Positions 60,301 to 64,000 of a stretch of DNA of 64,000 bases are shown here, piece by piece. The notes under the pieces are model-generated. The model saw only the letters and a program-made list of their open reading frames with translations, was not told the origin of the DNA and made no database searches. Numbering within the stretch: position 1 is the first letter of the stretch; each line of letters starts with the position of its first letter. The stretch comes from Megasphaera coli (GTDB taxonomy: Bacteria; Bacillota; Negativicutes; Veillonellales; Megasphaeraceae). The position numbers were made by a program, and so were the translations under genes. Location of the stretch: the NCBI RefSeq assembly GCF_900095855.1, contig NZ_FMIY01000002.1:1533697-1597696 (forward strand), written 5' to 3'.

Positions 60301-62216
60301 CCAATCCGGCGGACTTGAAGCGGTTGAAGGAAATATTTGCAGGCCGCGATTTGTATATTGCCGTCGGTACGGATGTTATTAAAAATGCGTCCGCCTATAA
60401 GGTACAGCCGACGGAAGATTCGATTCATACACTCAACCACATTGCCTTTGAAAGAGAAACGCGTGAGAATACGCAAACGGGCGGCGACATGCCGCATCCG
60501 ATTAGAGGGAAGGTCATATCCCTGCTCCTCGATAAGTTTTACGAAGATATCAGTTCGACGCGGATTCGGGAAAATATCGATCTCAACAGGGATATTTCCA
60601 ACCTCATTGATGCGGTGGCGCAGAATTTTATTTACGAAAACAACCTTTACCTGCGCGAACCGGCGTACAAACATGTCTTTGAAGCGAAAGACATGGGCGT
60701 CGGTACCTTTAAAGCCCGCGGGCATGAAAGCCTCTGGCCCATTCAGGATAAGCTCGTCGCCCTGGGCTATTGTGCGGAAACGGTGGAAGAGTATATTGAA
60801 CGCGGTAACGTGCGGACACTGTACATTGACAGTGTTGACAAGAACAAAGCCATTATCGCATATGCGGCAGCCCACCATGTTGGGACGAAAGATCTCCATG
60901 ACGAGTTCGGTGATATTCAAATCGCCTCGCATATTCGCGATGCCGCCGAAGGCAGTGTGGCGGCTATCGGCTTTATTTACGCCGATACGGCAGCGGCTAT
61001 TGCCAATATCGGCGAAATCGTTATTACCGAGCTCATGTCCGAGCTCATTGCCCGCGACTATGCCTATGCCGTGTATCATCCCGTCGACCCGTCCGGCCGG
61101 AACGACGACGTCATCAAGGCTTTGAAGGATCAAGGTTTTACGGATATTGCCCCGCCCGGCGAAGAACCGCTTTATGCGGTGAGCTTGAAGGCGCCTGTCG
61201 TTATTTTCCGCGACGTCGAAACTGTGCTGAAAAATCCTTTTAATAAAAATCCGCGCGTCCTGCAGGTCCTTGATAAGGCCCATAAGCGCCTGCTTTCGGC
61301 TATGCGCCACATCTATCCGGGGAAACTCATCCTCTCTTTTAATACGAGCATCGTCCACAATAAGATCATTAAGAAGGCTGTGCGCCTGAACGGCGTGTCG
61401 GCGACACGCAGTGAAAAACGCCGCTACGGTCCGTATATGTCCGTTCCTTTCGGCAAAACGTTGAGTGATGTGCTCGTGCCCAACACGGTGACGAAGGCAT
61501 TGCACCTGGAAAAATACTTCAATCGTTCCGTCCAGGGCTTTACTATGGCCGAGTCGCGCTACTATTCGTCCGTTGACAATCAGGTGCGGACCATTAAGTC
61601 TTTTAATCGGCCGGTCATTCTCATTGATGATTTGCTCCATAAGGGTTACCGTATGCAAATGCTCGTGCCCCACTTGGAACGCAATGAGATTGATATTAAG
61701 GCTGTCCTCACGGGTGTCATGACCGGGCGTGCCATGGACATGATGACGGGCCGGAAGATTAAAACGGAAAGCGCATACTTTCTGCCGACATTGGAAGTGT
61801 GGCTCAACGAACGGGACTGCTATCCCTTCCTCGGCGGCGACAGTATTGAGAGCGTCGAAGCGTTCGAAGGGTATAGCTCCAATCCCTTTATCAACCTTGT
61901 CCTGCCTTACGTGAAGCCGGGATTTATCGGCGGCGGCGATGATAATGCCATTTACATTTACTCTATGATTTGTCTGGAAAACGCTCACGACATTATGGAG
62001 GTACTCCAGGAAGAATACCAGCGCATTTATGAAAAGCGCCTGACCTTGAAGCGCCTCGGTGAGGTTGTTACGCCTCTGCGCATTCCCGACATGGATGTGG
62101 GCGTTCACTTTGACGAAAATATGAATCCGTCCCGTTTTATAGAAAATGATATTGAGCGTTTGACGCGGCTCCGCTGGAAGGGCGCGAACCGCAAACAGGA
62201 AAGGGACGGGAAATGA
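57366..62216 (+). CDS. Giant multidomain protein: HD hydrolase, helical repeats, nucleotidyltransferase, GNAT-like and phosphoribosyltransferase-like domains
   Basis: This is a 1616-residue cytoplasmic protein without signal or membrane helices. Residues about 165-345 form an HD domain, with metal-site candidates H195, H200, H229-D230 (AATHDIGKYG), H266 and H271. Residues about 380-880 are alpha-helical HEAT-like repeats. Residues about 900-1110 form a NadD/CoaD-type adenylyl/cytidylyltransferase, with GTFDPFSLGH at 911-920 and SSTRIRE at 1063-1069. Residues about 1120-1290 look GNAT-like. Residues about 1300-1520 contain a type I PRPP-binding motif (VILIDDLLHKG, about 1417-1427). All visible key residues are intact. 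The stop overlaps the next start. Full-length function is unknown; nucleotide or NAD-type cofactor chemistry is the natural guess. Confidence 0.85.
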   Translation: MNAYSISSLSEILSDAFRQERFLRFAGMTEADIRRLLPREKQEALAAAAVTAVGEDGRFDLALIPDLMGKYVEEMRKEPPVGWLRYCYYYILAQIYPENVAFWTDDRLEEVLQDDPVYKTGRVLLLQVLRALFRYEKKYLPFDPTREMHFLSEEEIVKHDFNCEYLRLREVITELYIYEFMRIGSVITPFDTLGHVGGVHYVATYAARQLYHAGIPVDLGLVSGAAATHDIGKYGSKKSEERRVPYLHYFYTDLCCRRMGIPVIGHIAANHSVWDLELENLSVESLLLIYADFRVKSKRADGKETVCFYTLAEAFDVILSKLDNVDEKKKQRYQKVYAKLADFEAYMKELGVQTDLPADFADEPAEYTPAVRPEAVLLEGEDVVAALKYAAIDHNIKLMNIFQKENEFSRLVEAARSERSWKNVRNYISIFEEYSTYMTERQKLMTLQFLYEILAYKDVDIRMQAARLMGVIVAKFTEHYSKELPEGVTLPAKDVTGVSLFANYLAVMIKPGWRFTSQHRTWIAYCLGTFVQAVLQHCDDAEQAGYVSLLQPYYTRFDYQSETFIVLLTALMEVEAVHVDKSFLETALAFTEAGLCSDDTNIKVAALRCKAHLITNYDETRYFEELLAVLNLPDDETTVAEREGTLFLDNLKMGTHWVIKEANIEILLHYLQASPDRSSVMHLGTHLANVLKVSENPFVRCAAGAALLRVSQYMSYTQRNEIAVELVNGLKVGDLRISKYVPEYLGHIILQLSPQELDECVYTLEMQILTSSSQVASSMIHTVGVMLGSFHEFSERFPEDAAEQELRKRRLLYIMLKAYAHYDKELSRDAFRHLGRFVFANPDLPLEEVDFLFVHSYKKILVLLSEETEESLDFYSNAAVLNHIYRYIGNHQFSTGAFVFEEKRKVCFYPGTFDPFSLGHKAVAVQIRDLGFDVYLALDEFSWSKHTQPRLMRRKIMNMSTADRERIYPFPDDIPINMANPADLKRLKEIFAGRDLYIAVGTDVIKNASAYKVQPTEDSIHTLNHIAFERETRENTQTGGDMPHPIRGKVISLLLDKFYEDISSTRIRENIDLNRDISNLIDAVAQNFIYENNLYLREPAYKHVFEAKDMGVGTFKARGHESLWPIQDKLVALGYCAETVEEYIERGNVRTLYIDSVDKNKAIIAYAAAHHVGTKDLHDEFGDIQIASHIRDAAEGSVAAIGFIYADTAAAIANIGEIVITELMSELIARDYAYAVYHPVDPSGRNDDVIKALKDQGFTDIAPPGEEPLYAVSLKAPVVIFRDVETVLKNPFNKNPRVLQVLDKAHKRLLSAMRHIYPGKLILSFNTSIVHNKIIKKAVRLNGVSATRSEKRRYGPYMSVPFGKTLSDVLVPNTVTKALHLEKYFNRSVQGFTMAESRYYSSVDNQVRTIKSFNRPVILIDDLLHKGYRMQMLVPHLERNEIDIKAVLTGVMTGRAMDMMTGRKIKTESAYFLPTLEVWLNERDCYPFLGGDSIESVEAFEGYSSNPFINLVLPYVKPGFIGGGDDNAIYIYSMICLENAHDIMEVLQEEYQRIYEKRLTLKRLGEVVTPLRIPDMDVGVHFDENMNPSRFIENDIERLTRLRWKGANRKQERDGK

Positions 62217-63181
62217 TGTATATTCACGATTTACCCGGCGAAATCGGCGTAATTACACCCGTTTCGTTACGGGCTTTGCCGCAGCTGCGGAAAAAGAATC
62301 GTCTTCATATTGTCGCCCTCGGCGATGTGGGCATGACCATGCTCCTCGGTTTGCGACTTTTAGGCGGTGATGTCCTCGAGTATTGCGGTATTTACGACAT
62401 AAATGAGAAAAATTCGGAACGGCTGGAAATGGAAATGAACCAAATTTCCTATCCCGGCGGTGAAGGGGGCCTGCCGCCCGTAAAAATCGTGGCGGAGGAA
62501 GGACTTTTCGACTGTGATGTCTTCGTTTTCTGTGCTGCTAAGGGTGTTCCCGCCTTGGACACTGTCGGAGATGTACGCATGGCGCAGCTTGCGGCTAACG
62601 GGGAGCTCGTTCGGCATTTTGCGGCCATGGCCGCGAAGGCCGCCTACAAGGGCCTTATCTGCATCGTGTCCGATCCGGTTGATCCTCTGTGTAAGGTGTT
62701 TTTGCAAACTTCAGGGTTACAGGCCGTGCAGGTGCAGGGCTACGGTCTCGGTGTCATGAACGGCAGGGCGCGTTATTATGCCGAGAGAAACCCCGAGTTC
62801 AAACAGTACTTGACGGAAGGGCGCGTCTTCGGCCCGCACGGCGGGGATCTTGTCGTTGCAAACAGTGTGGTGCACTACGATGATGACGTGTCCCGCCGTC
62901 TGACGGATCTCGTCGTTCGTGCCAATTTGGCCGTCCGCGGCCTGGGCTATAAGCCCTATATTGCGCCGGCTCTTTCGTCGGCGGCACTGTCCGTTTTACT
63001 TACCCTGCGCGGCGACAGGCATTACAGCTCCCTCTGGTTCGGTAATGCCGAAAAAGGCGCGTTCCTGGGTCTGTGCAACCGCTTTACGCCGGACGGCGTG
63101 GAATATGAAGACCTGCCTTTGCAGGACGCCTTGTACGAACGGATTAAGACTGCCTATGTCCGGCTGTGTGAATTGTCGTAG
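62213..63181 (+). CDS. Lactate/malate-dehydrogenase-like NAD(P)-binding protein
   Basis: This 322-residue protein (ATG 62213, overlapping the previous stop) has the LDH/MDH fold order. The nucleotide site is HIVALGDVGMTMLLGLRLLGG with the acidic ribose ligand in GIYDINEKNSER. Next are VFVFCAAKGVPA, IVSDPVDPLCKVFL and the catalytic His in FGPHGGDLVVANS. The dinucleotide loop is atypical (GDVGMT for GxGxxG), and the substrate Arg of true LDH/MDH is not obvious. It is therefore probably a divergent dehydrogenase or a scaffold using NAD(H). Translational overlap with the giant gene implies a shared process. Confidence 0.82.
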   Translation: MMYIHDLPGEIGVITPVSLRALPQLRKKNRLHIVALGDVGMTMLLGLRLLGGDVLEYCGIYDINEKNSERLEMEMNQISYPGGEGGLPPVKIVAEEGLFDCDVFVFCAAKGVPALDTVGDVRMAQLAANGELVRHFAAMAAKAAYKGLICIVSDPVDPLCKVFLQTSGLQAVQVQGYGLGVMNGRARYYAERNPEFKQYLTEGRVFGPHGGDLVVANSVVHYDDDVSRRLTDLVVRANLAVRGLGYKPYIAPALSSAALSVLLTLRGDRHYSSLWFGNAEKGAFLGLCNRFTPDGVEYEDLPLQDALYERIKTAYVRLCELS

Positions 63182-63196
63182 AAAGGGCGGTACACC

Positions 63197-64000
63197 ATGC
63201 TCTATGTTATTCACCTGAGGGGGACGGGTTCATCGGAGACTCGCCTTGCCGCTATATTGCAGGCCGGCTTGAGCGGGACGGTATATGAAGAAATAAACGA
63301 CCCCGATGTGTTTTTGCTCCGTGCGGCGGATTTGCAGGGGCAGGCGTGTCTCTTTGCGATTTCCCTCGGCAGGGGCGGTGCAAATGATGCATATCATCGA
63401 CTCATAACGCTGCTCTATACACATACAGACTTTCTGGCCGGCGTATGTGCCGGCCTTGTTATAGACGGGCCGGATGAACTGTTCACAAAAAAAATGGGCA
63501 GAGAACTGCTCTTCATGGCCAATCGGGCAGGCTGTCTCTTTCCGGGCAAGCCTCTTGTCGAAGCGACGGGCTCCTTATATAACTTCAGCACGCAGGCAGG
63601 CCTCTTGGGCGTACATAAAAAAGAAGCCTATAAAAAGGCGGTTGCCGGGCTGATAGACAAGGTCATCTCTTTTTCCGGAACGGGTATGGGAAAAAGGGCG
63701 TGCCAACGCCTCCTTGTCTTACACGCGAGCAGTCGCGGCACGTCAAATACGCTCCTTTTGTGGGACATGGTGAAGCAAAATCTCGGTGCGTTCACAGAAA
63801 TTGAAGAGATTTCTCTGCGTGACGGTGAGCTCGTCGACTGCCGCGGCTGCAGCTATGAAACGTGTCTGCATTACGGCGAAAAAGGAGACTGTTTTTACGG
63901 GGGCCTCATCGTGGACCGCGTATACCCGGCAGTAAAACGGTGCCATGCCGTTCTTCTGCTGTGTCCCAATTACAACGATGCCGTCGGCGCCAATATGACA
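63197..64000 (+). CDS. NAD(P)H-dependent FMN-reductase-like protein (3' partial)
   Basis: The ATG at 63197 follows AAAGGGCGG; the frame is open to the window end (268 codons seen). Residues about 1-150 form an alpha/beta domain I cannot name (MLYVIHLRGTGSSETRLAAIL). Residues from about 172 match flavodoxin-fold NADPH:FMN reductases: LLVLHASSRGTSNTLLLWDMV, EEISLRDGELVDCRGCSYETCLHYGEKGDC and VLLLCPNYNDAVGANMT. The Cys-rich loop (C-x2-C-x4-C-x8-C) recalls iron-sulfur flavoproteins. It lies 15 bp after the dehydrogenase-like gene and completes a redox/nucleotide cluster. Confidence 0.82.
   Translation, partial: MLYVIHLRGTGSSETRLAAILQAGLSGTVYEEINDPDVFLLRAADLQGQACLFAISLGRGGANDAYHRLITLLYTHTDFLAGVCAGLVIDGPDELFTKKMGRELLFMANRAGCLFPGKPLVEATGSLYNFSTQAGLLGVHKKEAYKKAVAGLIDKVISFSGTGMGKRACQRLLVLHASSRGTSNTLLLWDMVKQNLGAFTEIEEISLRDGELVDCRGCSYETCLHYGEKGDCFYGGLIVDRVYPAVKRCHAVLLLCPNYNDAVGANMT

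Noticed and set aside
59976-62108. A 710-codon open frame on the minus strand inside the giant gene
   Set aside because: It is the mirror of a strongly biased coding frame; the predicted protein is His/Arg/Asn-rich without domains, while the plus-strand protein has clear motifs.
1-64000. CRISPR arrays, tRNA or rRNA genes
   Set aside because: No regularly spaced repeats and no cloverleaf or rRNA-like segments were recognised on reading both strands; a tRNA scan would confirm.

Overview
The window reads as chromosomal DNA of a diderm Firmicute (class Negativicutes, most likely a Megasphaera/Anaeroglobus-like Veillonellaceae; the genus is an inference from gene style, not from a search). It has a Firmicute-type rpmG-secE-nusG-rplK-rplA-rplJ-rplL block with strong AGGAGG ribosome sites and meso-diaminopimelate dehydrogenase. 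It also carries outer-membrane machinery: ExbB/ExbD/TonB, two very large TonB-dependent receptors and a secretin. Most genes are GC-rich in codon use. Three stretches are visibly more AT-rich: 1-1.1 kb, 37.9-46.6 kb and 48.3-50.7 kb. They look acquired or differently evolving.

Layout. 0-6.2 kb: tail of a probable 2-oxoacid oxidoreductase subunit, an IclR regulator with a perfect inverted repeat over its promoter, then leftward genes for a RarD-like permease, purine permease plus guanine deaminase, and a dicarboxylate/amino-acid symporter. 6.4-10 kb: ribosomal protein and transcription factor block with an L10 leader/attenuator. 10.2-14.5 kb: pgi, galE, a one-membrane-segment protein and a secretin. 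14.5-18.3 kb: QueT-type permease and a metal-handling trio (COG0523 GTPase, a COG0523-permease fusion, a TIGR03943 protein). 18.4-31.5 kb: TonB energy-transduction operon with a flavodoxin-like/PNPOx-like protein, then two giant receptors. Each receptor is a complete TonB receptor fused to a second porin-like barrel. All three transcription units share one promoter architecture with a 20-bp-spaced direct repeat. 31.6-32.3 kb: decayed ISLre2-like element.

32.4-37.8 kb: secreted protein of unknown function, NhaD antiporter, universal stress protein, LacI regulator, cobT. 37.9-46.6 kb: AT-rich catabolic island with a PrpR-like regulator that has lost its sigma-54 motifs, a family III CoA-transferase, an HMG-CoA-lyase-like enzyme, a MatC-type carrier, a broken IS30 element, a beheaded sodium:solute symporter and an aminotransferase. 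46.7-54.5 kb: aldo/keto reductase, AlkA-type glycosylase, PIG-L deacetylase plus glycosyltransferase, a three-gene periplasmic thiol/electron-transfer cassette (small CXXC protein, 4Fe-4S membrane protein, TlpA lipoprotein), ychF and ddh. 54.7-64 kb: two methyltransferases, the second fused to a CsoR-type copper-sensor domain. Then comes a tightly packed set: a CpXC zinc-ribbon protein, a 1616-residue HD/helical-repeat/nucleotidyltransferase/GNAT-like/phosphoribosyltransferase protein, an LDH/MDH-like dehydrogenase and an FMN-reductase-like protein cut by the window end.

The strongest candidates for undescribed biology are the giant multidomain nucleotide protein and its redox neighbours (56.5-64 kb), the double-barrel TonB receptors with their shared activator-type promoter (18.4-31.5 kb), and the methyltransferase-CsoR fusion (55.6-56.5 kb).
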